64,000 nucleotides of DNA from Arthrobacter sp. Leaf234 (GCF_001422665.1 NZ_LMLU01000001.1:850797-914796); one strand, 5' to 3'; counted from the stretch's first letter, positions 8,452-18,004 are shown. Program-made: numbers and translations. Notes: a model not told the origin generated them from the letters alone.

Positions 8452-9525
8452 ATGGCAGTCCAGGCCTCCGCCGTGCGCCCCGCTCCCTCCACCGGCCCCC
8501 GGCCGGCCACGGCCCTCCGCCGTCGGTCCTCGACGCCGCGGAACCTCGTCCGGATGGGTGTCGCGGCGCTCGTTCTGCTCGCCGTCAGCATCGCCTCGCT
8601 CACCATCGGGGCGCGATCGGTCGGCATCGGCACCATGATCGACGCCGTCACGGCCTTCGATCCCTCGAACGGCGAGCACGCCGTCGTCCTCTCCCGCGTC
8701 CCGCGCACCATCGTCGGGCTCCTCGTCGGAGCAGCGCTCGCCACGGCGGGCGCGGCGCTGCAGGGCGTCGCCCGCAATCCGCTGGCCGACCCGGGCATCC
8801 TCGGGATCAATGCCGGGGCCTCGCTCGCCGTCGTCATCGGGATCTACGTGTTCGGGCTCAGCAGCGCCTCCGGCTACATCTGGTTCGCCTTCGCCGGGGC
8901 GGGTGCGGCGGCCCTCACCGTCTACGCCGTGGCCAGTCTCGGCCGTGAGGGCGCGACGCCGGTCAAGCTCGCCCTCGCCGGCGCGGCCCTCGCAGCCGGC
9001 CTCGGCAGCCTCACCAATGCCGTCCTCGTGTCCAGCCAGGAGACCCTCGACGCCTTCCGCTTCTGGCAGGTGGGCACCCTCTCTGGCAGGGGGTGGGACG
9101 TCATCGGCGCGGTCACGCCCTTCCTCCTCGGCGGGCTCGTGCTGACCCTCGCCACGGGCAAGGCGCTCAACAGCCTGGCGCTCGGCGACGACGTGGCCCG
9201 CGGCCTCGGCCAGAACGTCGGCCTCGCGCGCGGGATCACGGCGCTCGGCGTCGTCATCCTCTGCGGCGCGGCGACGGCGGCAGCCGGGCCCATCGCCTTC
9301 GTGGGGCTCGTCATCCCGCACATGGTGCGGCTCGTGGCGGGCCCCGACTACCGCTGGATCCTCCCCTTCTCCGCCCTGCTCGGGCCGGTTCTGCTGCTCG
9401 GCGCGGACATCATCGGACGCGTGATCCTCCCGCCGGGCGAGGTCCAGGTGGGCATCATGACCGCCGTCGTCGGCGCACCCGTCTTCGTCTGGCTCGTGCG
9501 GCGCCGCCGGATGGCCCAGCTGTGA
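8452..9525 (+). CDS. FecCD-family iron-siderophore ABC permease (first subunit)
   Basis: This 357-residue polytopic membrane protein is the first permease of a ferric-siderophore importer. FecCD hallmarks include RVPRTIVGLLVGAALATAG, LQGVARNPLADPGILGINAGAS, and the ATPase-contact loop LALGDDVARGLGQNVG followed by AGPIAFVGLVIPHMVR. About nine to ten membrane helices follow a 30-residue charged leader. It sits 29 bases downstream of an IdeR-like box and has an AGGGAGG ribosome binding site. The next permease gene overlaps its stop by four bases, so the two are probably translationally coupled. No substrate-binding lipoprotein gene is in this operon and it must be encoded elsewhere. Confidence 0.93.
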   Translation: MAVQASAVRPAPSTGPRPATALRRRSSTPRNLVRMGVAALVLLAVSIASLTIGARSVGIGTMIDAVTAFDPSNGEHAVVLSRVPRTIVGLLVGAALATAGAALQGVARNPLADPGILGINAGASLAVVIGIYVFGLSSASGYIWFAFAGAGAAALTVYAVASLGREGATPVKLALAGAALAAGLGSLTNAVLVSSQETLDAFRFWQVGTLSGRGWDVIGAVTPFLLGGLVLTLATGKALNSLALGDDVARGLGQNVGLARGITALGVVILCGAATAAAGPIAFVGLVIPHMVRLVAGPDYRWILPFSALLGPVLLLGADIIGRVILPPGEVQVGIMTAVVGAPVFVWLVRRRRMAQL

Positions 9526-10598
9526 GCGCCCTCCAGCAGGCTCCCGCGCCCGCCGGGCAGGGTCCCGCCGGGGTCCGCAGCTCCTCGCCGGTTGGCGCCC
9601 GGGTGCAGCGCCGGCGGAGCACGGCCCGCCGCGTGGCAGCGGCAGCGTTCGCCGTCACCGTCCTGTTCGCCGTGAACGTGCTGCTCGGGACCTACACCGT
9701 GACCATCCCCGACTTCCTCCGCATCCTCGGCGGGGCGGACATCCCCGGAGCCAGCTTCATCGTGCTGGAGAACAAGCTTCCCCGCGCGGTCATCGGCCTC
9801 CTCATCGGCGTCGCGTTCGGCGTCTCGGGCGCCGTGTTCCAGACCATGCTGCGGAATCCGCTCGCAAGCCCCGACATCATCGGGATCAGCTACGGTGCGA
9901 GCGCCTCGGCCGTGGCGGCGATCGTCCTCTTCGGTGCTGCAGGTGCCGCGGTCTCGCTCTCGGCGCTGGTCGGGGCGATGGTGGTGGCCGCGGCGATCTA
10001 CCTCATCTCCCGACGTGGCGGCGTGGCGGGGTACCGGCTCATCCTGGTGGGCATCGGGTTCGCCGCCGTCATGCACGCGCTCGTCAGTTTCCTCATCACC
10101 CGCACGGATCTCCGTACCGCCTCCGAGGCCGTGCTCTGGCTCAACGGATCGCTGAACTCGAGCACCTGGGACCGCGTCGCGGTGCTCGTCGCCTCCCTCC
10201 TGGTCCTGCTGCCGGCCGCAGTCGTCCTGTCGCGCAGCCTGCAGGGTCTCGAACTGGGCGACGACGCCGCGGCGGGCCTCGGTGTCCGCGTCGAGGCATC
10301 GAGGCTCGGACTGATGTCCACCGCCGTCGCCCTCGCCGCGGTCGCGACCGCGGCTGCCGGCCCGGTGGCGTCCATCGCGTTCCTATCCGGCCCGATCGCG
10401 CGCCGGCTGCTCGGCAACCGACCATCGCTCGCGATGGCGGGACTCGTGGGCGCGGTGATCGTCCTCGCCGCGGACTTCGTCGCGGCGAACCTGATCGACG
10501 GCACCTCGCTTCCCGTCGGTGTCGTCACCGGCGTGCTGGGAGCGCCGTTCCTGCTGTGGCTGCTCGCCACGGCCAACCGCAGAGGCCAGGGAGGCTGA
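9522..10598 (+). CDS. FecCD-family iron-siderophore ABC permease (second subunit)
   Basis: This 358-residue membrane protein is the partner permease. It shares the same marks: LPRAVIGLLIGVAFGVSGAVFQ, RNPLASPDIIGISYGAS, LELGDDAAAGLGVRVEA and AGPVASIAFLSGPIARRL, whose last part replaces the usual GLVIPHxxR of subunit one. The GTG at 9522 overlaps the upstream stop codon (GTGA), a standard coupling arrangement, and the text before it does not look like protein. About nine to ten transmembrane helices follow a 30-residue cytosolic leader. Together with the first permease it would form the heterodimeric channel energised by the ATPase encoded next. Confidence 0.92.
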   Translation: MSALQQAPAPAGQGPAGVRSSSPVGARVQRRRSTARRVAAAAFAVTVLFAVNVLLGTYTVTIPDFLRILGGADIPGASFIVLENKLPRAVIGLLIGVAFGVSGAVFQTMLRNPLASPDIIGISYGASASAVAAIVLFGAAGAAVSLSALVGAMVVAAAIYLISRRGGVAGYRLILVGIGFAAVMHALVSFLITRTDLRTASEAVLWLNGSLNSSTWDRVAVLVASLLVLLPAAVVLSRSLQGLELGDDAAAGLGVRVEASRLGLMSTAVALAAVATAAAGPVASIAFLSGPIARRLLGNRPSLAMAGLVGAVIVLAADFVAANLIDGTSLPVGVVTGVLGAPFLLWLLATANRRGQGG

Positions 10599-10599
10599 G

Positions 10600-11558
<959 letters not shown>

Positions 11559-11562
<4 letters not shown>

Positions 11563-12611
11563 CCGACGTGACCGAGCGGACCGCGAGGCGGACCGCTTCC
11601 GACACCGAACCGATGGTCCTGGCCTTCGACGTCGTCGTCACCGCCGTGCAGGACCTGACGGCGTCCTTCCGCCGGATCACCTTCGGCGGTGCGTGCCTGA
11701 CCTCCTTCGGGGTCGCGGGGGACACCCTCGACCTCCGCATCAAGATCGTCATCCCGTCCGAGGGCCGCGACTGCCCGGACATCGCCGGCATGATGGCCGG
11801 TGGGTCGGCGTCGAGCTGGTACCAGACCTGGCTCGGCCTGGACGCCGGGGAGCGGGGTTCCATGCGGACCTACACCGTGCGCGCAGCACGCTGCGGCGGC
11901 GAGCGGCCGGAGATCGACGTCGACTTCGTCCTGCACCTCGACGCCGACGGGCGTGGCGGGCCCGCCGCCGAATGGGCGGCCGCGGCACAGCCGGGCGACC
12001 GCGTCTGCGTCATCGGCCCGAATTCGTCCGCGGCGCAGTGCGCGACGGCGGGGGCCTACGGTGGGATCGAGTGGAGTCCGGGCCTCGCGCAGCACGTCCT
12101 GCTGGCGGGGGACGAAACCGCCGTCCCGGCGATCAGCGCGATCCTCGAGTCGCTGCCGGAGGACATCACCGGCCACGCCTTCCTCGAGGTCCCCGACGCG
12201 CGGGACATCCAGGACATCCGCACCCGCTCCTCGGTCTCCATCACCTGGCTCACCCGTGACGGGTCGTCCCACGGCGAAGCGCTCGATGCAGCGGTCCGTG
12301 ACGCCGTCAGGGTCCCCGGCTGGGTCTCGCTCTCCGGATCGGGTGCAGTGAGCGGTGGCAGCGAGCCCGAGGAGGTGGACATCGATCGGACGATCCTGTG
12401 GGAGACACCGCAGCTCCTGGAAGCGGCCATCGTGAAGTCGACGGTCAATCCCGAGAGGTTCCCCGGCACGCAGCCGTTCTATGCCTGGATCGCCGGCGAG
12501 GCTGCTGTCGTCCGTGGCCTGCGCCGCTACCTCGTGCGGGACGTCGGCGTGGACCGGAAGCAGGTCGCGTTCATGGGCTACTGGCGCAAGGGTCGCGCGG
12601 AGCTGTCCTGA
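11559..12611 (+). CDS. Siderophore-interacting protein (FAD/NAD(P)H ferric-siderophore reductase)
   Basis: This 350-residue flavoprotein should release iron from imported ferric siderophores by reduction in the cytosol. The FAD-binding motif RTYTVR (about 104-109) and the following acidic strand (IDVDFVLH) mark the N-terminal barrel of the SIP/ViuB family. The C-terminal NAD(P)H half shows LLAGDETAVPAISAIL, WIAGEAAVVRGLRRYL and the family ending GYWRKGRA. A Gly/Ser/Glu-rich insert lies near 265-275. It closes the iron operon, with its ATG overlapping the ATPase stop and a GGAG ribosome binding site. Confidence 0.93.
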
Positions 12612-12703
12612 CCCGGATCGGAGCCTCCGACCGCAGGTTTCGCCGGGCTTTTCCGCAGGAATCCGGAGCCGAACCGGAGTATCACAGATGATCCACAGGC
12701 GGG

Positions 12704-12719
12704 GTAACGGAATTGTAAC
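12704..12719 (+). promoter_or_regulatory. GTAAC-N6-GTAAC direct repeat, possible MtrA-type site
   Basis: Two GTAAC pentamers (12704-12708 and 12715-12719) are spaced 11 bases centre to centre, one helical turn. They sit on and just upstream of the -35 element. Direct repeats of this kind are reported for the actinobacterial response regulator MtrA, which controls cell-wall hydrolase genes. The downstream gene is a peptidoglycan endopeptidase, so the fit is plausible but inferred. Confidence 0.45.
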
Positions 12720-12741
12720 TTCGCCCGTGGTGCCCTAGGGT
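12713..12741 (+). promoter_or_regulatory. Sigma-A-type promoter for the M23 peptidase gene
   Basis: TTGTAA (12713-12718) and TAGGGT (12736-12741) are separated by 17 bases. Transcription would start near 12748, giving a leader of about 245 bases before the start codon. Confidence 0.65.
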
Positions 12742-12798
12742 TTGAGCAGCCACAGCAGCTTTCTCCCCCAGGTCCGCACGCCCGACCCTGTCAGCGGA

Positions 12799-12978
12799 CC
12801 GCTGAACACCCTGTGACAGGGGCGGAGGAGCCACGGACCGGCGGCAGATGCCGCACCATCCGTGTCCCCCTCGCGGTCCAGTCGGCGCACGCCCTCCGCG
12901 GCTTTTCGCGGTGCTGCCGTGCCGACGAGCCGGATCGAGTCCTGCTCCGATCCGCCAACCGACGTCGCGGGCGTCCTG
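12799..12978 (+). promoter_or_regulatory. Structured leader, candidate (possibly degenerate) c-di-AMP (ydaO) riboswitch
   Basis: This part of the long leader has features resembling the ydaO/yuaA class. CGCTGAA is followed by a CCCTG-TGA-CAGGG hairpin (12809-12821) and then GCGGAGGAGCCAC. Near the 3' end is CTCCGATCCGCCAACC with a closing GTCGCGGGCG. The central GGGGTGAAT-like block of the class was not found, so the match is partial. A wider stem (12786-12793 with 12814-12821) could compete with it. Actinobacterial cell-wall hydrolase genes are the usual targets of this class. A covariance-model score is needed to decide. Confidence 0.35.
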
Positions 12979-12992
12979 AAAGAGGTCAGTCG

Positions 12993-14051
12993 TTGAGCCA
13001 GACGGTCATGCCCGGTCGCCGCCGTGCGTCCGAGGGGCGCGCGCACCAGCAGGACACCCATCGGCGTCGCGCCGACCAGCACCCCGCCGATCCTTCCCAG
13101 ACCGCCCGACGGATGACCCCCGTCCTCCCCACCCCTGCGGCCCGGGCGTCCGAGGTGCCCGCCCCCGCGCGGATCCCCGCTCAGACGTCCGAACGTCCTC
13201 CCACGACCCTCCCGTCCCGTCGGGCCCTCCGCGCGGCCCGGTCCGCGGACACGGCCGCGCCGCCGATCCTGCCCTCCCGTCGATACCTGCGTGAGGCCGC
13301 ATCGGCCCCGGCGGGCGGACGTGCCACGGCGCCGCGGACCGCCGGAGGGCACCGCGCGGGCGGCCGCACCACGCGGCTGGAGCGGCTGCGGGGCAACGCG
13401 GCCACGGCCGGGATCGTCCTTGCCTCGGCAGGCCTGGTGATGGGTGCTGTCGCGCCGGCCGCCCAGGGCACCGCCCCCCAGGTCGCCACGGACGCCCCTG
13501 CGATCCCGGCGCCCCGGGTCTCCCCGGCCGTCACCGCTCCCGCCGATGCGGCGGTGACCTTCGGCCTCGTCGCAGCAGGTCCGGCAGCGGACGGCATCGC
13601 TCCGAGCATCGTCACGGCGCGCGCCCTCTCGGCGTCGCTCACACCGGCAGCGAAGGAGCGCAAGGCCTTCAGCGTTCCCGTGGACAACCCTGTCGTCGCC
13701 TCGACCTTCGGCTACCGCATCAACCCGCTGGGCGGATCGGGCGAGGAACTCCACACCGGCCAGGACTATGCGAGCGCCTGCGGGGCGGCCGTCAAGGCCG
13801 CCGACGCCGGCACGGTCGTGGACTCCGGCTGGCACGCGTACGGCGGCGGGCAGCGCATCGTGATCGACCACGGCGACGGCCTCAGCACCACCTACAACCA
13901 CCTGAGCGTCCTCGACGTTGCCGCGGGCGCACGGGTGCAACGCGGCGACCTCCTCGGCGCCGTGGGCAGCACCGGGAATTCGACCGGTTGCCACCTGCAC
14001 TTCGAGGTCATGGTCGACGACGAGAAGGTCGACCCCCAGCCCTGGCTCTGA
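12993..14051 (+). CDS. M23-family peptidoglycan endopeptidase (LytM domain)
   Basis: This protein of about 352 residues should cleave peptide cross-links of peptidoglycan outside the cell. Residues 1-145 are a long Arg/Pro-rich cytoplasmic region. One hydrophobic segment (TAGIVLASAGLVMGAVAPAA) serves as signal or anchor. The C-terminal 130 residues are the LytM domain, with zinc-site residues in GEELHTGQDYA and the HLHFEV motif, both intact. The TTG at 12993 is chosen because AGAGG lies six bases before it; an ATG at 13008 is the alternative. The long 5' region carries a promoter, a direct repeat and a folded leader, which suggests layered control. Downstream is the convergent lipid kinase gene. 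Confidence 0.87.
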   Translation: MSQTVMPGRRRASEGRAHQQDTHRRRADQHPADPSQTARRMTPVLPTPAARASEVPAPARIPAQTSERPPTTLPSRRALRAARSADTAAPPILPSRRYLREAASAPAGGRATAPRTAGGHRAGGRTTRLERLRGNAATAGIVLASAGLVMGAVAPAAQGTAPQVATDAPAIPAPRVSPAVTAPADAAVTFGLVAAGPAADGIAPSIVTARALSASLTPAAKERKAFSVPVDNPVVASTFGYRINPLGGSGEELHTGQDYASACGAAVKAADAGTVVDSGWHAYGGGQRIVIDHGDGLSTTYNHLSVLDVAAGARVQRGDLLGAVGSTGNSTGCHLHFEVMVDDEKVDPQPWL

Positions 14052-14054
14052 TGC

Positions 14055-14116
14055 CGGAGCCCGTCCGGAGCCCGGAGCCGGCCCCAAAGCCCGGAGCCCG
14101 CCCGGAGCCCGGAGCC
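14055..14116. repeat. Short direct repeats of CGGAGCC between convergent genes
   Basis: Six copies of the heptamer CGGAGCC, most extended to CGGAGCCC, occupy the gap between the M23 gene and the convergent lipid kinase gene. They look like slippage products. No terminator hairpin is obvious here. Confidence 0.6.
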
Positions 14117-14141
14117 GAGGCGCGATGCGGCCCGGAACGGG

Positions 14142-15140
14142 CTAGGGAAGCGGTTCGCTGACGACCGCAGGGTCCTTGTACCCCAGGGGCATCCGGAGCC
14201 TGAGCGAATCGGGCTTCACCTCGAAGGCCATGTGCGTGGCCTGGCCGAGGGGATCGCCGTCGAGCTGCACTTCGAGGGGTTCGCGCAGGGTCACCTCCGC
14301 GGTACGGCACTGGAAGTACTCGAGGGAGGGGTCCTTGCCCTTGCCCCGGGCGAAGAGTTTGCCCGCCACCGCGAGCCAGCCGAGCGCGCCCTTCGGTGCC
14401 ACGGTCATGAGGTCCATGAGTCCGTCGTCGATCTTCGCGCCGGGGAAGATCTCGAGTCCGCCCATGATCTTCCCGCAGTTCCCGCCCATGACGCTGCGCA
14501 GCCTGCGCTCGAAGGGCTTGCCGCCGTCCACCGAGAGGGTGGTGCGCGTGGGCTTGCCCGGCAGGTTCCGCAGACCGGCATCGACGTAGGCGAGCCAGCC
14601 CACCTTGTCCTTCAGGTCGTCCCGGGTGTCGGACATGATCGCGGCGTCGTACCCGATCCCCGCCATGACGAGGAACACGTGTGCGTCCTGCGCCCGGTCG
14701 ACGGTCACGTGCACGACGTCGATGGTCCGCTCGGTCCCGCGGAACGCGGCCTCGACGGCGGCATCGGGATTATCGACGGCGATGTCCAGGTTCCGGGCCA
14801 GGAGGTTGCCGGTGCCGAGCGGGACCAGTGCCATCATGGTCCCCGTCTCCGCGAGCTCCTCCGCGACGCAGCGTACGGTGCCGTCGCCGCCGGCGGCGAT
14901 CACCAGGTCAACACCGGCGTCGAGCGCCTCGCGTGCCTGGCCGTGGCCCGGATCGTCCGCCGTGGTCTCGATCACGAGCGGCTCGTCCCAGCCGTCCTCC
15001 TCGGCGATACGCCGGACGGCGCCCACGACGTCGACGTCGGTGGCCTTGATCGGGTTGATGATCAGGGCCGCGCGCCGGCGGAAGGAGCTGCCGGCAGGCG
15101 TGGCGTCCGTACGAGCCTCGGGTGGTGCTTCGGTCGGCAT
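14142..15140 (-). CDS. Diacylglycerol kinase-family lipid kinase
   Basis: This 332-residue cytosolic or membrane-associated kinase should phosphorylate a lipid head group such as diacylglycerol. The catalytic domain begins at about residue 23 (RRAALIINPIKA), and the ATP-binding motif GGDGTV lies near residue 84 followed by ALVPLGTGNLLARNL. The C-terminal beta-sandwich domain includes MGGLEIFPGAKIDDGLMDL, which carries the acidic residues of this family, and VQLDGDPLG. The N-terminal 20 residues are variable. The start has an AAGGAC ribosome binding site. The gene is divergent from the SGNH hydrolase gene, with about 80 bases between them. Confidence 0.92.
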   Translation of the reverse strand: MPTEAPPEARTDATPAGSSFRRRAALIINPIKATDVDVVGAVRRIAEEDGWDEPLVIETTADDPGHGQAREALDAGVDLVIAAGGDGTVRCVAEELAETGTMMALVPLGTGNLLARNLDIAVDNPDAAVEAAFRGTERTIDVVHVTVDRAQDAHVFLVMAGIGYDAAIMSDTRDDLKDKVGWLAYVDAGLRNLPGKPTRTTLSVDGGKPFERRLRSVMGGNCGKIMGGLEIFPGAKIDDGLMDLMTVAPKGALGWLAVAGKLFARGKGKDPSLEYFQCRTAEVTLREPLEVQLDGDPLGQATHMAFEVKPDSLRLRMPLGYKDPAVVSEPLP

Positions 15141-15209
15141 GGTGTCCTTCGGCAGGGTGTCAACGGATGGCTCCGTCGAGCTTATCGCGGGGCACCCCGA
15201 CGTCGAAGG

Positions 15210-15215
15210 TAATCT
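15210..15215 (+). promoter_or_regulatory. Leaderless -10 element (TAATCT)
   Basis: TAATCT ends seven bases before the GTG at 15222, supporting that codon as a leaderless start over the TTG at 15216. Confidence 0.55.
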
Positions 15216-15221
15216 TTGGTC

Positions 15222-16004
15222 GTGACCAACACCTCGCGCTACGTGGCCCTCGGAGACTCCTTCACGGAAGGCGTGGGTGACTGGGACCCCGAATCGCCCA
15301 ACGGCGTCCGCGGCTGGGCGGACCGCGTCGCCGAGCAGCTGGTCCTGGCGGACCCGTCCTGGGAGTACGCCAACCTCGCCATCCGCGGCAAGAAGATGCG
15401 GCAGATCCTCGACGAGCAGATCGACGCGGCACTGGCCCTCGAGCCGACGCTCGTCACGGTGTACGCCGGCGCCAACGACATCCTCCGCCCGCGCATCGAC
15501 ATCGACCTTTTGATGTCGCGGTACGACGACGGCATCGCCCGCCTGCGCGCCTCGGGAGCCGACGTCGTGCTCTTCACGGGCTTCGACGCCTCCGGATCCG
15601 CCGTGTTCGGCAGGACCCGCGGACGCACCGCCGTCTACAACGAGTGGGTGCGGGAGATCGCGGACGGGCGTGGTGCGACCATCGTGGACTACTGGCGGCT
15701 ACGGGAGTTCCAGGACTGGGGCTACTGGGACGTGGATCGCATGCACATGTCGGCTGCGGGCCACACCCTCATGGCGGTGCGGGTGCTCGAGGCCATGAAG
15801 GCCTCCCACCGGATCGACCTCCCGGAGCTCGAGGCCCGGCCCGCACTCAAGCGCGCGGAGCAGCTCCGAGCGGACGCCCAGTGGGCCAGGGAGTACCTGA
15901 GCCCGTGGGTGGGGCGCCGGCTCCGTGGGGTGTCCTCGGGGGACGACCTGCAGCCCAAGTACCCGGTGCCAGGGCATCCGCTCCGGGCCTCCGTGACCGC
16001 TTGA
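15222..16004 (+). CDS. SGNH/GDSL-family hydrolase
   Basis: This 260-residue protein is an esterase or lipase of the SGNH fold. Block I carries the nucleophile Ser in ALGDSFTEG. Block II has the glycine in ANLAIRG, block III the asparagine in TVYAGANDIL, and block V the Asp and His in DRMHMSAAGH. All catalytic residues are present. No signal peptide is seen, so it is probably cytosolic. The C-terminal 60 residues (about 200-260) extend past the fold and end in a basic, flexible tail. The GTG at 15222 is preferred on the leaderless pattern; a TTG at 15216 would add two residues. The substrate is unknown. Confidence 0.9.
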   Translation: MTNTSRYVALGDSFTEGVGDWDPESPNGVRGWADRVAEQLVLADPSWEYANLAIRGKKMRQILDEQIDAALALEPTLVTVYAGANDILRPRIDIDLLMSRYDDGIARLRASGADVVLFTGFDASGSAVFGRTRGRTAVYNEWVREIADGRGATIVDYWRLREFQDWGYWDVDRMHMSAAGHTLMAVRVLEAMKASHRIDLPELEARPALKRAEQLRADAQWAREYLSPWVGRRLRGVSSGDDLQPKYPVPGHPLRASVTA

Positions 16005-16167
16005 GGGCCTCCTGCGCCGGGCACCGTCGCCGCTGGGAGCCGGTTCCCGCGGTGTCGCACCGCGCGGGACCGATGGCCTGCCGTCCGCCCAAAGGACCAC
16101 GCGGGCACCGCCCCCGCAACCCGGACGGGGCGGTCGCGGAGCCCGGTGGACACCGCCGGCCATGTGC

Positions 16168-16173
16168 CAGAAT
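16168..16173 (+). promoter_or_regulatory. Leaderless -10-like element (CAGAAT)
   Basis: CAGAAT ends seven bases before the ATG at 16180, the same spacing as other leaderless genes here. It is weaker because the first base is C. Confidence 0.4.
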
Positions 16174-16179
16174 GAGCGC

Positions 16180-16776
16180 ATGGCGGCGCATTGGCTCACA
16201 CCGGACGAGCGGCGGGCGTGGCTGGCATTGTACGCGCTGACGTCGCTCCTGCCGTCGACGCTCGACGCACACCTCTTCCGGGAAGCGCGCATCACCCTGT
16301 TCGACTACCACGTCCTCGCCATGCTCTCCGAGTCCGACAGCACCAGCCTCCCCATGAGCGACCTCGCGGCGCGATCGACGGCGTCGCTCTCGCGGCTCAG
16401 CCACGTGGTCAAGAAGCTCGAGTCCCGCGGCTGGGTCGCCCGGGTGCCGTCGTCCTCCGACGGCCGGGTGACGACGGCGTCGCTGACCCCGGACGGCCTC
16501 CGGATGCTGGAGGACCTCGCCGTCTCCCACGTCGCCCAGGTGCGGAGCACCGTGTTCGACGCCCTCGACGCGCAGGACGTCGCCGATCTCGAGCGGGTGG
16601 GCCGGAAGATCCTCCGGCGCCTGGACGGAACGCACTGGATCCTGGCGGAGATCGGGCCGGGCACGGATGGGGTCGAGCCGGATGCTCCCGCGGTGGAGGT
16701 CCGGGGCCACCACGCGGTACCCGACGCAGCCGCTGCGGCGTCGCTCCACCAGCAGGTTCACAGCAGCGGTCACTAG
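16180..16776 (+). CDS. MarR-family transcriptional regulator
   Basis: This 198-residue protein has the MarR winged-helix layout. Residues about 30-130 cover the DNA-binding core: LFDYHVLAMLSES, then LPMSDLAARSTASLSRLSHVVKKLESRGWVAR as recognition helix, and a wing VPSSSDGRVTTASLTPDG. The closing helices LERVGRKILRRLDG form the dimer part. About 50 residues after the domain look disordered. The ATG at 16180 is chosen because of the -10-like hexamer seven bases before it; an ATG at 16162 is possible. The GlgC-like gene follows 44 bases downstream on the same strand and could be co-transcribed. The 175 bases upstream hold nothing else recognisable. Confidence 0.88.
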   Translation: MAAHWLTPDERRAWLALYALTSLLPSTLDAHLFREARITLFDYHVLAMLSESDSTSLPMSDLAARSTASLSRLSHVVKKLESRGWVARVPSSSDGRVTTASLTPDGLRMLEDLAVSHVAQVRSTVFDALDAQDVADLERVGRKILRRLDGTHWILAEIGPGTDGVEPDAPAVEVRGHHAVPDAAAAASLHQQVHSSGH

Positions 16777-16820
16777 GCTGGCGGAGGCCGTTCACGGCCC
16801 TGACGAGGACAGGACGGCAG

Positions 16821-17963
16821 ATGGAACAGCATGGACAGTACCGGCACCAACCCCGGATCCTCGCGATCGTGCTGGCCGGGGGTGCGGGCGGCCGGCTGGG
16901 TGTGCTGACGGACCACCGGGCCAAGCCCGCCATGCCGCTCGGAGGGAGCTTCCGGCTCATCGACATCCCGCTGTCAAACCTTCACCACAGCGGGATCTCC
17001 GACGTGTGGATCATGGAGCAGTACCAGCCGAAGACCATCAACGACCACCTCCGGAACGGCAGGCCCTGGGACCTCGACCGGACGAGGGGCGGCCTGCTCG
17101 TCCTGCCCCCGTTCAGCGGACGCGAGGGGGAGGGGTTCGCCGAGGGGAACGCGGACGGGCTGCTCCGCCAGTCCGCCTTCATCCGGGACTTCGCGCCGGA
17201 CCTCGTCCTCGTCCTCAGCTCCGACCACCTGTACCGCCTCGACTACCGCGACGTCGTCGACACCCACCTGCGCGCGGGAGCGGCGCTCACCATGGTCACG
17301 GTCGACTTCGACGGCGACGCCTCACCGCACGGCGTCGTGACGGTCGACGACGACGGCCGCGTCACCGGGTTCGCGTACAAGCCGGAGGAACCGCAGTCGC
17401 GGATCGTCGCCGCGGAGGTCTTCCTTTACTCGGCGGAGGCACTGCTCGAGGCGCTGGACCGACTCGACGGACAGCAGGAGAACCTCGGCGACTACGGGCA
17501 CCACCTCGTTCCCCACCTGGTCGAGCAGCACGCCGTCGTCGAGCACCGACTCGAGGGCTACTGGCGAGACCTGGGCACGCCGGCCAACTACCTCCGCGCG
17601 CATCTCGACCTCCTCGCCGGCAGGGGACCGGACCTCGCCGATCCCGCCTGGCCCATCCTCACCGAGCCGCCCCACGTGGCACCGGCTTTCGTCGGTGAGG
17701 GCGCCGTGATCGCAGGGTCGCTGATCACTCCCGGCGCCCGGGTCCACGGGACCGTCCGGAGGAGCGTGATCGGTGCCGGGGCGGTCATCGAGCCCGGAGC
17801 CGTCGTCGAGGACTCGGTGGTGCTCAACCGGGTGCGGATCGGGACCGGGGTGTCGGTGCGCTGGGCGATCGTCGACTCGGACGCCGTCGTGTCCGCGGAC
17901 CGCATCGGCGGCGGCCCGGACGAGCCCGTGGTCGTCGGGCGGGACGGCGAGCCGGGCGACTGA
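16821..17963 (+). CDS. GlgC-like sugar-1-phosphate nucleotidyltransferase
   Basis: This 380-residue protein resembles ADP-glucose pyrophosphorylase, which makes ADP-glucose from glucose-1-phosphate and ATP for glycogen synthesis. The N-terminal nucleotide-binding loop is LAGGAGGRLGVLTDHRAKPAMPLGG, followed by FRLIDIPLSN. The catalytic Asp lies in LVLSSDHLYRLDY, and the substrate loop is EGYWRDLGTPANYLRAHLDLL. The C-terminal part is a left-handed beta helix (GSLITPGARVHGTVRRSVIGAGAVIEPGAVVEDSVV). It is about 30 residues shorter than typical GlgC, and the loop reads GGRLGVLT rather than the usual GSRLxPLT. It is not in a glycogen operon, so it may be a paralogue of altered specificity. Confidence 0.82.
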   Translation: MEQHGQYRHQPRILAIVLAGGAGGRLGVLTDHRAKPAMPLGGSFRLIDIPLSNLHHSGISDVWIMEQYQPKTINDHLRNGRPWDLDRTRGGLLVLPPFSGREGEGFAEGNADGLLRQSAFIRDFAPDLVLVLSSDHLYRLDYRDVVDTHLRAGAALTMVTVDFDGDASPHGVVTVDDDGRVTGFAYKPEEPQSRIVAAEVFLYSAEALLEALDRLDGQQENLGDYGHHLVPHLVEQHAVVEHRLEGYWRDLGTPANYLRAHLDLLAGRGPDLADPAWPILTEPPHVAPAFVGEGAVIAGSLITPGARVHGTVRRSVIGAGAVIEPGAVVEDSVVLNRVRIGTGVSVRWAIVDSDAVVSADRIGGGPDEPVVVGRDGEPGD

Positions 17964-17969
17964 CCCGTT

Positions 17970-17998
17970 TTGGTCAGGCCAGAACCTGTCGGTAGTAT
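17970..17998 (+). promoter_or_regulatory. Promoter upstream of rpmB-rpmG-rpsN
   Basis: TTGGTC (17970-17975) and TAGTAT (17993-17998) are separated by 17 bases. Transcription would begin near 18005, giving a 263-base leader before rpmB. Confidence 0.65.
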
Positions 17999-18004
17999 GG
18001 TAAG

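Noticed and set aside
12993-13008. Alternative ATG at 12813 for the M23 gene
   Set aside because: An upstream start would include the promoter-proximal folded leader in the coding region and gives non-protein-like sequence; TTG at 12993 has a ribosome binding site.
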